Shown piece by piece: positions 1 to 10,293 of a DNA stretch of 64,000 nucleotides. The position numbers were made by a program, and so were the translations under genes. The notes below the pieces were generated by a model. The model ran no database searches, was not told the origin of the DNA, and was given only the letters and a program-made list of their open reading frames with translations. The stretch comes from Aeribacillus composti (GTDB lineage Bacteria; Bacillota; Bacilli; Bacillales; Aeribacillaceae): contig NZ_VISS01000007.1 of the NCBI RefSeq assembly GCF_007827555.1, positions 62,001-126,000 on the forward strand, written 5' to 3'. Numbering within the stretch: position 1 is the stretch's first letter; every line of letters starts with the position of its first letter.

Positions 1-95
1 GCAATATTTACACATGTGGGGCTTCGTTTTTTCAATTGGTTCAATGTCATTTAGTGTTGTTTAATATTTCCGTAAATTAGGAAAATTTTATCCAA

Positions 96-824
96 TTATG
101 CAGTTGTTTTTAAATCCATCCGTTTTTCATAACGGCTCATTTTCTTTTCGAGTTTAGCAAATATGACTTCACATACCCAACAAATAATCCAGTAGATGAT
201 CGATGCAACTAAATACATTTCTAAAAATTTATATCCATTATTTGCTATAATTCTTGTAATGGCTAAAATTTCTACTACTTTTACAGCAAAAGCTAAAGAT
301 GTTGCTTTGATCAGTCCAATAAACGTATTGGCTAAATTCGGAAAAGCCACAACAAATGCTTGAGGCAGGACGATTCGATATAATCCTTGTGCAGTTGTCA
401 TGCCGACTGAGTACGCAGCTTCCATTTGTCCAGCGTTTACTGCATTGATCGATGCGCGAAATATTTCTGCCTCATAAGCAGCTGTATTGATTGTATAAGC
501 AATTAATGCATAAATCAGCGTCGGAACTTCATCCGCATTTAAATTCAATCCGAAATGACGATTAAGAAAATCAAACAATACCGGGACACCGTAGAAAAAG
601 ACGTATAATTGGACAACTAACGGTGTTCCCCGAATAAAAGAAATATAAACGATGGACAATTGATTTAGTACAGGAACTTTATATATTCTGCAAAGAGCAA
701 TAAGCAGCCCGAATACAAGGCCAAGCACCATCGCAACAATGGCAATCGTCAATGTCACTGGCACACCTTTTAACACTTCAGGCACTTGCTCTAAAGCAAA
801 TTTAACATCAATAGTTGTTGCCAC
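96..824 (-). CDS. Polar amino-acid ABC transporter permease (HisM/TcyM-like)
   Basis: This 242-residue integral membrane protein is one of two permease subunits of a polar amino-acid importer. The N-terminal half has several hydrophobic helices, and the cytoplasmic coupling loop with the typical EAA-type pattern lies around residues 130-155 (MEAAYSVGMTTAQGLYRIVLPQA). The gene starts with GTG at 824, with AAGGATC 11 bases upstream. It follows the second permease at 851 with a 26-base gap and the binding-protein gene upstream of that, so all belong to one minus-strand operon. The layout of two permeases, a binding protein and an ATPase resembles the cystine importers TcyJKLMN and YxeMNO of B. 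subtilis. The substrate cannot be read from the sequence. The ATPase gene of this operon is broken, so the permease may lack its partner. Family is certain, substrate is inferred. Confidence 0.9.
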   Translation of the reverse strand: MATTIDVKFALEQVPEVLKGVPVTLTIAIVAMVLGLVFGLLIALCRIYKVPVLNQLSIVYISFIRGTPLVVQLYVFFYGVPVLFDFLNRHFGLNLNADEVPTLIYALIAYTINTAAYEAEIFRASINAVNAGQMEAAYSVGMTTAQGLYRIVLPQAFVVAFPNLANTFIGLIKATSLAFAVKVVEILAITRIIANNGYKFLEMYLVASIIYWIICWVCEVIFAKLEKKMSRYEKRMDLKTTA

Positions 825-850
825 GAGTTATCACGATCCTTAGCAAAAAA

Positions 851-1567
851 TTACTTAGATAAACTAACTCGACCTTTTTTAAACACTTTTTCGGCATAGC
901 CGATAATACCTTCAATGAGGATACAAGTACCCCAATATACAAGAGAGATCACGACATAAATCTCAAACATTCCCATACCATGATTATTTCCTAAAATAAT
1001 TCGAACTTGCCCCATAATATCAATAATACCGATCGAAAAGGCAAGTGATGTATCTTTTAACAATTCAATAATATTATTTCCTAAATTAGGCAATGAAATG
1101 ACAAAAGCTTGAGGCAAAATAATTCTCCTTAGAGCTTGTGTATACGTCATGCCAACGCTGTATGCTGCTTCTAATTGCTCCGTGCCGACAGCTAAGTAAG
1201 CTGAACGGATAACTTCTGATAAATAGGCTGCTGTATGAAATGAGAATGTAATAATAACAAAAACAAGTCTGTTCCAACTATTAATATCAATATTAAAAAC
1301 TAGCAATAATTGAGGCAGTCCGAAATAGACAAGAAACAGCTGAACTAATAATGGAGTACAACGTGTGAATGACAAGTAAAATGTTGCAATTCCATAAAGG
1401 ATAGGCGGTTTTTGGATTCGAATAATCGCGATAATAACACCTAAAATTAAAGCGAAAAATAAAGATGTGACCAGCATGAACAATGTTAGAGGGAGCTTAT
1501 CTAACACTTTCAAAAATAAATCTACCCAATCTTGTAAACTCGTGTTAATTTTGCTCACCACCTTCAT
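851..1567 (-). CDS. Polar amino-acid ABC transporter permease, second subunit
   Basis: This 238-residue membrane protein is a paralogue of the adjacent permease and probably forms a heterodimeric channel with it. It has about five hydrophobic segments and a coupling loop around residues 128-155 (LEAAYSVGMTYTQALRRIILPQA). I use the ATG at 1567. No strong ribosome site precedes it, and the GTG codons two and three positions in are alternatives. The upstream binding-protein gene ends at 1636; between them lies a perfect inverted repeat that could lower expression of the permeases relative to the binding protein. The family is clear, but the transported molecule is unknown. Confidence 0.9.
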   Translation of the reverse strand: MKVVSKINTSLQDWVDLFLKVLDKLPLTLFMLVTSLFFALILGVIIAIIRIQKPPILYGIATFYLSFTRCTPLLVQLFLVYFGLPQLLLVFNIDINSWNRLVFVIITFSFHTAAYLSEVIRSAYLAVGTEQLEAAYSVGMTYTQALRRIILPQAFVISLPNLGNNIIELLKDTSLAFSIGIIDIMGQVRIILGNNHGMGMFEIYVVISLVYWGTCILIEGIIGYAEKVFKKGRVSLSK

Positions 1568-1594
1568 TAAGAAATATATACGAATTTAAATATA

Positions 1595-1628
1595 CCGTAT
1601 TGAATGATTAATTAATCATTCAATACGG
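1595..1628. repeat. Perfect 34-bp palindrome between binding protein and permease genes
   Basis: The two 17-base arms (CCGTATTGAATGATTAA and its complement) abut with no loop, so the transcript can form a very stable hairpin. It lies downstream of the binding-protein stop codon on the minus strand and is followed by an AT-rich stretch rather than a clean T-run. A partial terminator or 3'-end stabiliser that favours binding-protein mRNA is the likely role (inference). Confidence 0.7.
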
Positions 1629-1635
1629 TTTTTGA

Positions 1636-2490
1636 TTATTTCTCGTATTGGAATCCTTCTTTTTTAATATAGTCAAGGTCTTTGAAAAAGTCTACACCAA
1701 ACCATTTCTCAGCTAGTTTCGGAAGCGTACCGTCTTCAATCAATTCAGCAGTTGCTTTGTCAATTTTCTCAGCTAGTTCTTTATGTTTTTTGTTATAAAC
1801 AATATAAACCGGCTCTTTCGAAACGATACCACCTATTTTCAAATCCAACTTTAGCTCTTTTTGAAGAGCATCAAATGTAGTTTTGTTCAAAAAAACAGCA
1901 TCTGCTTTTCCTTCAGCAACACGTTTTAAGTTATCTGCTGCTGATGGATTTTCCATACTTTCAATCTCGATCGGATTATCTGGGTTCTTTTCATTGTACC
2001 CGTTTAAAATAGCACGAAGTCCACCGCTTGGCGCCATTGGAGCGAGTTTTTTATCAACCATATCATCTAACGATTTAATATCATTTCGATCTGATTTCGT
2101 CACTAATACAGTTAAAGAGTATCCATACTCATGTTCTGGATAAAGGAATTTCTGTTCTCTTTCCGGATTTTTGAAAAACCAGTTAATCGCAAAATCGAAT
2201 TTTCCTGTGTCAACCCCGATTAAATTCGATTCTTCTTCTCCAAACGTATACTCAAACTTGTATTCTGGCAATTTCTTTTCAATTTCCGCTAAATAATCCA
2301 TATCATAACCGATAGGTTTATTTTGATCATCCGTATATAAAAATGGTGGATTTACTTCATCACTTAATGCCACTTTAATCACTTTTTTGCCGTCATCAGT
2401 TTCTTTACTTTCACTGTTCGAACAACCAGCGATGACGAAAATAGATAAAATGAATAAAAAGAATTTTGTCCAAATACGTTTACGATTCAT
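1636..2490 (-). CDS. Amino-acid ABC transporter substrate-binding lipoprotein
   Basis: This 284-residue extracellular binding protein of family 3 captures the substrate and delivers it to the two permeases downstream. A type II signal peptide is visible: positively charged MNRKRIWTK, a hydrophobic core, then the lipobox VIAGC, with Cys23 as the expected lipidation site. The mature part carries typical family features, for example PPFLYTDDQNKPIGYDMD near residues 48-66. A GGGGGG ribosome site lies 13 bases before the ATG. It is the first intact gene of the operon, because the ATPase gene upstream is decayed. The divergent gene at 3464 encodes a flavoenzyme related to sulfur-scavenging enzymes, so a sulfur-containing amino acid is a reasonable guess for the ligand. 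Confidence 0.92.
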   Translation of the reverse strand: MNRKRIWTKFFLFILSIFVIAGCSNSESKETDDGKKVIKVALSDEVNPPFLYTDDQNKPIGYDMDYLAEIEKKLPEYKFEYTFGEEESNLIGVDTGKFDFAINWFFKNPEREQKFLYPEHEYGYSLTVLVTKSDRNDIKSLDDMVDKKLAPMAPSGGLRAILNGYNEKNPDNPIEIESMENPSAADNLKRVAEGKADAVFLNKTTFDALQKELKLDLKIGGIVSKEPVYIVYNKKHKELAEKIDKATAELIEDGTLPKLAEKWFGVDFFKDLDYIKKEGFQYEK

Positions 2491-2553
2491 GCAGTAATTT
2501 TCCCCCCATGTAAATTTTAAAATAGTATATTCAGGCTCTATTAGAAGCCTTTT

Positions 2554-3279
2554 TTAAAATTGTTTTGTTCGCTCATGCTTTGGATGAACTAATATTTCTT
2601 CAGGCGGTCCCTGTTCAATAATGGCGCCGTCTGCCATGAACACAGCACGATTCGCTACTTCTCTTGCAAAGTGAATCTCATGAGTTACAATCACCATTGT
2701 TTTGCCTTCATCAGCAATTTTTTTAATAATCGACAAAACCTCTCCAACCATCTCAGGATCGTGCGCGGAAGTAGGTTCATCAAATAAAATGACGGAAGGG
2801 TTTAAAGCAAGTGCTCGCGCTATACCAACACGCTGCTGTTGACCGCCGGACAGCTGGCCAAGATAGTCATTCATTTTCTCTTCCAGGCCAACTTTTTTAA
2901 GTAAATCAACGCCAATTTTACGCGCTTTGGCAGCTTTCATTTTCTTTGCAACGATAAGACCTTCCATTACGTTTTCCAGCACCGTCTTATTTTTTAAATA
3001 AATTATTATGCTGAAAAACCATTGCGGTCTTTCGTCTTAGCGTTAAAATGACTTTTTTTGACGCATGTTTTCCTTCCACGGAAAACACATCAATAGTAAT
3101 AGTACCTCCGTCAGGTCTTTCTAAATAATTCATACATCGAAGAAGGGTGATTCTCCCAGATCCGCTTGAATCGATAATAACTAGGACATCCCCTTTGTTT
3201 ACTTTTAAATCAATTCCTTTAAGAATTGAATTTTTTTAAAGCTTTTTTGAATGTCCTTTAATTCGATTATACGAATCAC
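2554..3279 (-). pseudogene. Decayed ATPase subunit of the amino-acid ABC importer
   Basis: On the minus strand the reading starts at a GTG (3277-3279) after GAGAG and gives VIRIIELKDIQKSFKK. The frame is then lost at a run of seven A (minus strand, near 3230). The next frame gives ILKGIDLKVNKGDVLVIIDSSGSGRITLLRC, in which the Walker A lysine-serine pair is replaced by Arg-Ile. A second frame change occurs near 2990-3000. The last segment (2554-2982) is a readable C-terminal half with signature motif [15 protein letters not shown] and Walker [15 protein letters not shown], where the usual Leu of SALD is His. Two frameshifts plus a ruined P-loop make it very unlikely that this encodes an active ATPase, and a sequencing error alone would not explain all the lesions. 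The importer would need an ATPase from elsewhere. Confidence 0.85.
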
Positions 3280-3352
3280 CTCTCTTTATTATCAAAAATA
3301 TCAAAACATTGGGTTAATTGAATAATCTACACTATAACACAACTATTCCTAG

Positions 3353-3381
3353 TTGTAAAGTATGAATTAAATTGTTATAAT
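3353..3381 (+). promoter_or_regulatory. SigmaA-type promoter for the flavoenzyme gene
   Basis: TTGTAA at 3353-3358 and TATAAT at 3376-3381 are separated by 17 bases. This leaves a leader of about 75 bases before the GTG start at 3464. Confidence 0.65.
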
Positions 3382-3463
3382 GGAAAATGTTCGTAAATTT
3401 AATAGTTCATTGAACCTATTAAAATATTAATCTGAACAGAGTTTGCTTAAGGAAGTGTGGAAC

Positions 3464-4627
3464 GTGTCAAAAAAATTATTTGTGAAAACGGATGCGCAAA
3501 GATTGTGGATCGAAAAGCTGTTAAAGCATGAAGAGTCGTTTAAAAGTCATTCTAGGGAAAGCGATGAAAAGACAAAGTTTCCAAAAGAAAATATCCAAGC
3601 GCTTGTCAATATGGGGTATACGAAGCTCTCGCTGCCAAAAGAATATGGAGGCGGCGGCATTGGTGTCACAGATCTAGTTCTATTCCAAGAAACCATTGCT
3701 AGCTTTGATGGTGCTACAGGCCTAGCCATCGGTTGGCATCTGGGCGTCGTTGGGGAGTTGTATGAGAAAAAACTTTGGAGGGAAGAAAAGCTTGCCTCTT
3801 TTGCAAAAGAAATTTTAAACGGCGCTTTGGTGAACAGAGCAGTTAGTGAAGCAAAAACAGGCAGTCCAACCCGCGGCGGGCGCCCTGAAACGGAAGCAGT
3901 GAAAAGAGATGGCAAGTGGATTATTTCGGGCAGAAAGACATATACTACTATGTCACCTGTGCTGACACATTTTCTTGTATCTGCATGGGTTGAAGAAAAG
4001 GAAGGAATTGGATTTTTCTTAATTGAACGAGAAGCAAAGGGATTATCAATTGAAAAAAATTGGGACGTTATCGCCATGAGAGGAACAGAAAGTCACGATC
4101 TTGTGTTAGATAACGTTGAAGTAGCAGAAGAAAATTTTGTAGAGCTAAACCATGGACCGAGAGGAAATACAATAAATGGTTGGATTCTGCATATTCCCGC
4201 TTGTTATTTAGGTATTGCACAGGCGGCGCGTGATTATGCAGTGAAATTTGCGACAGAATATTCTCCAAATAGTATAAATGGAACCATTAGCCAATTGCCA
4301 AATGTACAAAATTTAATCGGTCAGATTGACTTAGAATTAATGAAAGCTAGACATTTCTTGTATAGCGTAGCGGAAATTTATGATGATGAAGCACGCCGTC
4401 CATACATTACAAACGAGCTTAGTGTTGCGAAGCATATTGTGACGAACTCAGCCATCAACATTGTCGATAAGGCGATGAGACTAGTTGGAGCAAAAAGCCT
4501 TCAACTGTCAAATCCGCTGCAGCGGTATTATCGTGATGTGAGAGCAGGGCTTCACAATCCGCCAATGGATGATATGACGATTTCTAAATTGGCTCAAACA
4601 GCCATTCAAGAAATGGAAAATAAATAA
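3464..4627 (+). CDS. Acyl-CoA dehydrogenase/DszC-family flavoenzyme (YdbM-like)
   Basis: The 387-residue protein has the acyl-CoA dehydrogenase fold: an N-terminal helical domain, a central beta domain (about 130-230, with GKWIISGRKTYTT and the RGTESHDLVLDNVEV strand typical of the family) and a C-terminal helical bundle. This length matches both true acyl-CoA dehydrogenases and the FMN-dependent monooxygenases DszC/SfnC. The best remembered relative is B. subtilis YdbM, a CymR (sulfur) regulon member. Its placement opposite a possible sulfur amino-acid importer favours a sulfur-scavenging role, but this is inference. I chose the GTG at 3464 because AAGGAAG lies 8 bases upstream. A TTG at 3443 would add seven residues but has no ribosome site. 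Confidence 0.8.
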   Translation: MSKKLFVKTDAQRLWIEKLLKHEESFKSHSRESDEKTKFPKENIQALVNMGYTKLSLPKEYGGGGIGVTDLVLFQETIASFDGATGLAIGWHLGVVGELYEKKLWREEKLASFAKEILNGALVNRAVSEAKTGSPTRGGRPETEAVKRDGKWIISGRKTYTTMSPVLTHFLVSAWVEEKEGIGFFLIEREAKGLSIEKNWDVIAMRGTESHDLVLDNVEVAEENFVELNHGPRGNTINGWILHIPACYLGIAQAARDYAVKFATEYSPNSINGTISQLPNVQNLIGQIDLELMKARHFLYSVAEIYDDEARRPYITNELSVAKHIVTNSAINIVDKAMRLVGAKSLQLSNPLQRYYRDVRAGLHNPPMDDMTISKLAQTAIQEMENK

Positions 4628-4663
4628 TTTATATAATGCCTTCTTTTCACAGGGACTGATTTT

Positions 4664-4713
4664 AAAAAAGCTGATCCAAGGCCGTCAAATATTTTTTTTG
4701 GGTCAGCTTTTTT
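4664..4713 (+). terminator. Rho-independent terminator after the flavoenzyme gene
   Basis: AAAAAGCTGATCC pairs with GGGTCAGCTTTTTT across a loop of about 20 bases, and the second arm ends in a T-run. Confidence 0.75.
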
Positions 4714-4854
4714 ATGAATTAGCAATGCATCAAAGATATTCAATACATTCGGTAATTGTAGACATCGTGAGCACAATAACTAAGACGCCAGAAAAACCGA
4801 TTCATCGAGTCTTCAAAATTATGAATTTGAATGAATGATAGGAGAAACATCAGT

Positions 4855-4890
4855 TTATAAAAAAAGAGCCCTTTGTCACACAAAGGGCTC
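4855..4890 (-). terminator. Terminator of the uvrBA operon
   Basis: The stem GAGCCCTTTG / CAAAGGGCTC with a 5-base loop (4866-4890) is followed on the minus strand by a run of seven T. It lies about 180 bases beyond the uvrA stop. Confidence 0.8.
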
Positions 4891-5071
4891 AAGCTCTGTT
4901 TTTATGCGAAATGTTCATATATCAAAGAAAATCAGTATTTCCTCGATTTTTCGCTGAAAGGGCTAGTAAAAATCTACAACTCATCTCCTGAAAACCGATG
5001 GAATAAAACCATCCGTTTCAGGAATTTCAGGAACATTCTTCGTCATTTAAAAGAGACTGGCAACAGCCTAT

Positions 5072-7948
5072 TTAACTGTTTGCCGCTGCCTCTTTTTTCA
5101 AAATGAAATTTTTCATTCTCTCCCGATCCCGATCCAAAATCGGTTTTAAATATTTTCCTGTATAAGACTGTTTCGCTTCTGCCACTTCTTCAGGGGTACC
5201 CGTTGCAATGATTGTTCCTCCGCCGTCCCCGCCTTCTGGTCCAAGGTCGATGATATAGTCAGCTGATTTAATCACATCTAAGTTATGCTCAATTACAAGA
5301 ACTGTATCTCCGTTTTCAACAAGCCGATGCAAAACCTTCAAGAGTCTAGCAATATCGTCAACATGCAGCCCTGTTGTCGGTTCATCTAAAATATACAGCG
5401 ATCTTCCAGTAGATCTGCGATGCAGCTCTGAAGCAAGCTTTATCCGTTGTGCTTCCCCACCGGACATTGTCGTAGCCGGCTGACCAAGTTTCATATAACC
5501 AAGTCCTACATCGTAAATGGTTTGCAGCTTCCGTTTGATTTTTGGAATATTTTCAAAGAACTGAAGTGCGTCTTCCACAGTCATTTCTAAAATATCCGCA
5601 ATATTTTTTCCTTTATATGTGACTTCAAGAGTTTCCCGGTTATATCTTTTTCCGTGGCATACTTCACACGGAACATATACATCTGGAAGAAAATGCATTT
5701 CAATTTTAATGATTCCATCGCCTCGGCATGCTTCACAGCGGCCGCCCTTCACATTAAAACTGAAGCGTCCTTTTTTATAGCCTCTTACTTTCGCTTCATT
5801 CGTTGCTGCAAACACATCACGAATATCGTCAAATACGCCGGTATACGTAGCTGGATTTGAACGCGGCGTTCTTCCAATCGGAGATTGGTCAATGCTGATG
5901 ACCTTATCGAGATGTTCAATCCCTTTCATTTCTTTATAGGCACCAGGTTTTGTTTTACTGTTATTCAGCTTTTGCGCCAAGCCTTTTTGCAATATTTCAT
6001 TGACTAACGTACTTTTCCCCGAACCAGATACACCTGTTACTGCCAAAAATACACCTAAAGGAAATTTGACATTTACATTTTTTAAATTGTTCTCGCTTGC
6101 TCCTTTTATTTCAATATACCGACCATCCGGTTTTCTTCTTTCGACCGGCAATGGAATGAACTTTTTCCCTGACAAATATTGTCCTGTAAGCGAACGGTCA
6201 TCATTCATCACTTCTTTTGGTGTACCCGCAGCTACAACTTGACCGCCGTGCACGCCAGCTCCCGGCCCAATATCGATCAAATAATCAGCTGCAAGCATCG
6301 TATCTTCATCATGTTCAACTACAATCAACGTATTGCCGATATCCCGCATATTTTGAAGAGCACGGATCAGCCTGTCATTGTCCCGTTGATGCAAACCGAT
6401 AGACGGCTCGTCCAATATATAAAGTACTCCTGTCAGTCTTGATCCGATTTGCGTGGCAAGACGGATTCTTTGCGCTTCTCCACCAGAGAGCGTACCAGCT
6501 GATCTGCTTAATGTTAAATAATCAAGACCTACCTCAATTAAAAAATTCAGCCGTTCTTTTATTTCTCTTAAAATCAAATTGGCAATTTTCATTTCTTTTT
6601 CTGTCAATGCCAATTGGTCAAAAAACTGATAGGCTTCACGAATAGATAATTGAGCGACTTGTCCGATATGGCGTCCGTTAATAAGAACAGCCAGACTTTC
6701 CTTTTTCAGTCGATGCCCTTTGCATGTCGGACACGGCTGATTCGTCATATATTTTTCCATTTGTTCACGTATGAAATCAGATGTCGTTTCTTTATAGCGC
6801 CGTTCTATATTGCGGACCACACCTTCAAATTCTACATAGCCTTCCCGGATTTGCCCGAAATCGTTCTCATAGCGAAAATAAATTTTTTCCCCGCCGCTTC
6901 CAAATAAAATTTTATCGAGCAGATGTTTCGGTATATCTTTAACTGGAATGTCCATATCAATACCGTAATGGTTGCAAACCGCTTGAAGAAGCTGCGGATA
7001 ATATTGAGAGCTTGTCGGCTCCCACGGTGCAATTGCGTGTTCTTTTAATGTCAAGTTTTTATTTGGAATAACGAGATCCAAATCCACCTCTAGTTTTGAA
7101 CCTAAGCCGTCACAAGCATGACAAGCTCCGTACGGGCTGTTAAAGGAAAACATCCGCGGTTCAAGCTCTCCAATCGAAAAACCGCAAATCGGGCAGGCAT
7201 GATGTTCACTGAAAAGCAGCTCTTCGCCATCGATGATGTCAATTATGACTTTTCCATCGCCTAATTTTAAAGCTGTTTCAATTGAATCGGTCAACCGGCT
7301 TATAATCCCCTCTTTCACGATCAGCCGATCCACAACGACATCGATGGAATGTTTTTTATTTTTTTCAAGAGAAATATCATCGGTAAGCTCCATCATTTCT
7401 CCGTCAATCCGCACGCGGACAAACCCTTGCTTTTTTATTTCCTCCAATGTTTTCACATGCATTCCTTTTTTTCCAGACACAACAGGCGCAAGAACCTGCA
7501 GTCTTGTCCGTTCCGGATATTCCATAATCCGGTCAACCATCTGTTCGATTGTTTGCGAAGAAATTTCTATCCCATGCACCGGACATGTCGGCCGCCCGAC
7601 ACGGGCAAAAAGAAGCCGTAGGTAGTCATAAATTTCTGTCACCGTTCCGACCGTTGAACGCGGATTTCTGCTTGTCGTTTTTTGATCAATCGAAATGGCC
7701 GGCGATAAGCCTTCGATCGCATCGACATCAGGTTTATCCATTTGTCCTAAAAATTGGCGGGCATAGGCAGATAAAGACTCCACATATCGCCGCTGTCCCT
7801 CTGCATAAATTGTATCAAATGCTAAAGAAGATTTGCCCGATCCCGATAAACCTGTTACAACGACAAGCTTGTCTCTTGGAATCGTGACATCAATGTTTTT
7901 TAAATTATGAGCGCGTGCACCTTTTACAACAATTTTATCCATTGCCAT
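5072..7948 (-). CDS. uvrA: Excinuclease ABC subunit A
   Basis: UvrA is the dimeric ABC-type ATPase that finds helix-distorting DNA lesions and loads UvrB in nucleotide excision repair. The 958-residue product has the expected architecture: first Walker [10 protein letters not shown] near residue 32, a zinc module with CPVHG and later CPICG...CHACDG, the first signature [12 protein letters not shown], a second Walker [12 protein letters not shown], the C-terminal zinc finger CEACRGDG...CEVCHGKR, a second signature and Walker [12 protein letters not shown]. The ATG at 7948 (MAMDKIVV) is preferred over an upstream TTG at 7954 because it is preceded by GGAAGG and matches known UvrA N-termini. It begins six bases after the uvrB stop codon, so the two are translationally close. 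Length and motifs are intact. Confidence 0.98.
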   Translation of the reverse strand: MAMDKIVVKGARAHNLKNIDVTIPRDKLVVVTGLSGSGKSSLAFDTIYAEGQRRYVESLSAYARQFLGQMDKPDVDAIEGLSPAISIDQKTTSRNPRSTVGTVTEIYDYLRLLFARVGRPTCPVHGIEISSQTIEQMVDRIMEYPERTRLQVLAPVVSGKKGMHVKTLEEIKKQGFVRVRIDGEMMELTDDISLEKNKKHSIDVVVDRLIVKEGIISRLTDSIETALKLGDGKVIIDIIDGEELLFSEHHACPICGFSIGELEPRMFSFNSPYGACHACDGLGSKLEVDLDLVIPNKNLTLKEHAIAPWEPTSSQYYPQLLQAVCNHYGIDMDIPVKDIPKHLLDKILFGSGGEKIYFRYENDFGQIREGYVEFEGVVRNIERRYKETTSDFIREQMEKYMTNQPCPTCKGHRLKKESLAVLINGRHIGQVAQLSIREAYQFFDQLALTEKEMKIANLILREIKERLNFLIEVGLDYLTLSRSAGTLSGGEAQRIRLATQIGSRLTGVLYILDEPSIGLHQRDNDRLIRALQNMRDIGNTLIVVEHDEDTMLAADYLIDIGPGAGVHGGQVVAAGTPKEVMNDDRSLTGQYLSGKKFIPLPVERRKPDGRYIEIKGASENNLKNVNVKFPLGVFLAVTGVSGSGKSTLVNEILQKGLAQKLNNSKTKPGAYKEMKGIEHLDKVISIDQSPIGRTPRSNPATYTGVFDDIRDVFAATNEAKVRGYKKGRFSFNVKGGRCEACRGDGIIKIEMHFLPDVYVPCEVCHGKRYNRETLEVTYKGKNIADILEMTVEDALQFFENIPKIKRKLQTIYDVGLGYMKLGQPATTMSGGEAQRIKLASELHRRSTGRSLYILDEPTTGLHVDDIARLLKVLHRLVENGDTVLVIEHNLDVIKSADYIIDLGPEGGDGGGTIIATGTPEEVAEAKQSYTGKYLKPILDRDRERMKNFILKKEAAANS

Positions 7949-7954
7949 ATCCAA

Positions 7955-9937
7955 TCATCCTTCCGCTTTCAGCTCCAAAATTAGATCGCGCAATTCAGCA
8001 GCTCTTTCGAAATCTAATGCTTTTGCAGCTTCTTTCATTTCTTTTTCCATACGGGCTATCAGTTGTTCTCGATCTTTTTTCGACATTTTGTTCAGCTTCA
8101 CAGCCTTTTCCGTTTTATATTCTGCTTCATCTTCCGCTGCATATGTCGCCCTAATTACATCGCGAATATCTTTTTGAATCGTTTTTGGCGTAATGCCATG
8201 TTGACGGTTATATTCCTCTTGAATCGCACGACGCCGTTTTGTTTCGTTTATGGCGATTTCCATCGATTTTGTGATTGTATCAGCATACATAATGACATGC
8301 CCGTTTGCGTTCCGAGCCGCCCGTCCGATTGTTTGAATAAGAGAACGTTCCGAACGGAGAAATCCTTCTTTATCTGCATCTAAAATTGCAACGAGAGAGA
8401 CCTCCGGAATATCAAGCCCTTCCCTGAGCAAATTGATCCCGACCAACACTTCATGTTTGCCAAGGCGCAGGTCGCGGATAATTTCAATGCGCTCGAGCGT
8501 TTTAATTTCGGAATGGAGATATGTCACCTTAATCCCGATTTCCCGCAAATAATCCGTTAAATCTTCCGCCATTTTTTTCGTTAATGTGGTCACAAGCACC
8601 CGCTCATTCCTTTTAACCCGCTTTTGAATTTCGCCGATTAAATCGTCTATTTGCCCTTCAACAGGTCGGACGTCAATGGTTGGATCTAAAAGTCCAGTCG
8701 GGCGGATAATCTGTTCAACAACAACCGGCGTATGCTCCAGCTCATACGGCCCAGGGGTGGCAGAAACATAAATGACATGTTTCATATGCTTTTCAAATTC
8801 CTCAAATTTTAACGGACGGTTGTCAAGTGCTGAAGGCAAACGGAATCCATGATCGACAAGCACTTGTTTTCTCGCCTGGTCGCCGTTGTACATCCCGCGG
8901 ATTTGCGGAATCGTCACATGCGACTCGTCAATGACGATCAAAAAATCATCTCCAAAATAATCTAAAAGCGTATAAGGAGTCGAACCGGGCGGTCTTAATG
9001 TAAGATGACGGGAGTAGTTTTCAATCCCGGAGCAAAAGCCCATCTCCCGCATCATTTCTAAATCATATCTTGTCCGTTGCTCGAGCCGTTGCGCTTCCAA
9101 AAGCTTTCCATTCTCCCGCAGTTCATGCAGCCGTTCCTCAAGCTCCTTTTCAATATTAGCAATGGCAATTTTCATTTTTTCTTCTCTTGTCACAAAGTGT
9201 GATGCCGGGAAAATCGCTACATGCTCCCGCTCTCCAATAATTTCGCCTGTCAGAGCATCAACTTCACGGATGCGGTCGATTTCATCTCCGAAAAATTCCA
9301 CGCGGATACAATGTTCATCGCGCGAAGCAGGGAAAATTTCCACTACATCCCCGCGCACGCGAAAAGTTCCCCTGCGAAAATCTACATCATTTCTTTCATA
9401 CTGCACATCCACTAAACGGCGCAGCAAGTCATTGCGCTCGATTTCCATTCCTGTACGAAGACTTACGACCAGCTCACGATATTCTTCTGGCGAACCTAAA
9501 CCATATATGCAAGAAACGCTTGCGATAATAATAACATCTTTCCGTTCAAACAATGCAGAGGTGGCCGAATGTCTTAATTTATCAATTTCATCATTAATGC
9601 TCGCATCTTTTTCAATATACGTATCTGTTTGCGGAACATACGCTTCCGGCTGATAATAGTCATAATAGCTGACAAAATATTCAACTGCATTGTTCGGGAA
9701 AAATTCTTTAAACTCGCTATACAGCTGTCCGGCAAGCGTTTTATTATGGGCAATGACCAGCGTCGGTTTGTTCACTTCTTTAATCACATTGGATATCGTA
9801 AACGTTTTGCCAGTTCCAGTTGCACCTAACAATGTCTGATGTTTTTTTCCTTGCCTGATTCCCTCCACCAGCTCTTTGATAGCTTTCGGCTGATCTCCTT
9901 GAGGCTGGTAATTTGAAACTAATTCAAACCGATCCAT
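7955..9937 (-). CDS. uvrB: Excinuclease ABC subunit B
   Basis: UvrB is the damage-verifying helicase-like subunit that UvrA loads on DNA and that recruits UvrC. The 660-residue protein has Walker [11 protein letters not shown] near residue 40, the tyrosine-rich beta-hairpin used to probe damage ([19 protein letters not shown], about 88-106), helicase motif [14 protein letters not shown] near 338, motif [11 protein letters not shown] near 540 and a C-terminal UVR coiled-coil ([14 protein letters not shown]) that contacts UvrC. It is the first gene of the uvrBA operon. csbA lies upstream as in B. subtilis. A LexA-like box at 10006-10019 suggests SOS control. Confidence 0.98.
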   Translation of the reverse strand: MDRFELVSNYQPQGDQPKAIKELVEGIRQGKKHQTLLGATGTGKTFTISNVIKEVNKPTLVIAHNKTLAGQLYSEFKEFFPNNAVEYFVSYYDYYQPEAYVPQTDTYIEKDASINDEIDKLRHSATSALFERKDVIIIASVSCIYGLGSPEEYRELVVSLRTGMEIERNDLLRRLVDVQYERNDVDFRRGTFRVRGDVVEIFPASRDEHCIRVEFFGDEIDRIREVDALTGEIIGEREHVAIFPASHFVTREEKMKIAIANIEKELEERLHELRENGKLLEAQRLEQRTRYDLEMMREMGFCSGIENYSRHLTLRPPGSTPYTLLDYFGDDFLIVIDESHVTIPQIRGMYNGDQARKQVLVDHGFRLPSALDNRPLKFEEFEKHMKHVIYVSATPGPYELEHTPVVVEQIIRPTGLLDPTIDVRPVEGQIDDLIGEIQKRVKRNERVLVTTLTKKMAEDLTDYLREIGIKVTYLHSEIKTLERIEIIRDLRLGKHEVLVGINLLREGLDIPEVSLVAILDADKEGFLRSERSLIQTIGRAARNANGHVIMYADTITKSMEIAINETKRRRAIQEEYNRQHGITPKTIQKDIRDVIRATYAAEDEAEYKTEKAVKLNKMSKKDREQLIARMEKEMKEAAKALDFERAAELRDLILELKAEG

Positions 9938-10005
9938 GGAACATCCTCCAATTCAGAAACTTATATTTTATTTTAACATATAATCAGGCTGAATCACCAA
10001 AAATA

Positions 10006-10019
10006 CGAACTGACGTTTG
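10006..10019. promoter_or_regulatory. LexA (SOS) box upstream of uvrB
   Basis: CGAACTGACGTTTG resembles the Gram-positive SOS operator CGAAC-N4-GTTYG. It is 70-80 bases upstream of the uvrB start. uvrBA is a known LexA target in Bacillus, which raises confidence; binding itself is inferred. Confidence 0.6.
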
Positions 10020-10034
10020 ATTTTCATAGACAAT

Positions 10035-10064
10035 AAAAACCTGTCAATCGTGTTGAACAGGTTT
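10035..10064 (-). terminator. Terminator after csbA
   Basis: AAACCTGT and ACAGGTTT form a stem with a ~12-base loop, followed on the minus strand by TTATTG. The first arm overlaps the csbA stop codon. Confidence 0.7.
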
Positions 10065-10293
10065 AAGTAGATGTTTTCTTATCCTTTTTCATGCTTCTGG
10101 CAGCGATAAAACCAGCTGCTAAGCTGGCTACATCCAAAATGGCGATATAAATAGTATCCATATGACCTGCAAAATAAGAGGCAATTAATAAACCAGCCGT
10201 CAACAATGTCCCAACGACATGACTATATGTAACTCTTGTGAAAAATAAGACAAGCAAAAAAGGGGCGAATGCGGCAAACACAAGCTTGATCAT
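10063..10293 (-). CDS. csbA: CsbA family small membrane protein
   Basis: This 76-residue protein is almost entirely hydrophobic, with three likely membrane segments and a basic tail (MKKDKKTST). In B. subtilis csbA is a sigmaB-controlled gene of unknown function located just before uvrB; the same position here, together with the RVTYSHVVGTLLTA segment, supports the name. The ATG at 10293 is preceded by AGAGAGG seven bases upstream; a start further up would lack a ribosome site. No sigmaB promoter was identified with certainty. Its biochemical role is unknown. Confidence 0.8.
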   Translation of the reverse strand: MIKLVFAAFAPFLLVLFFTRVTYSHVVGTLLTAGLLIASYFAGHMDTIYIAILDVASLAAGFIAARSMKKDKKTST

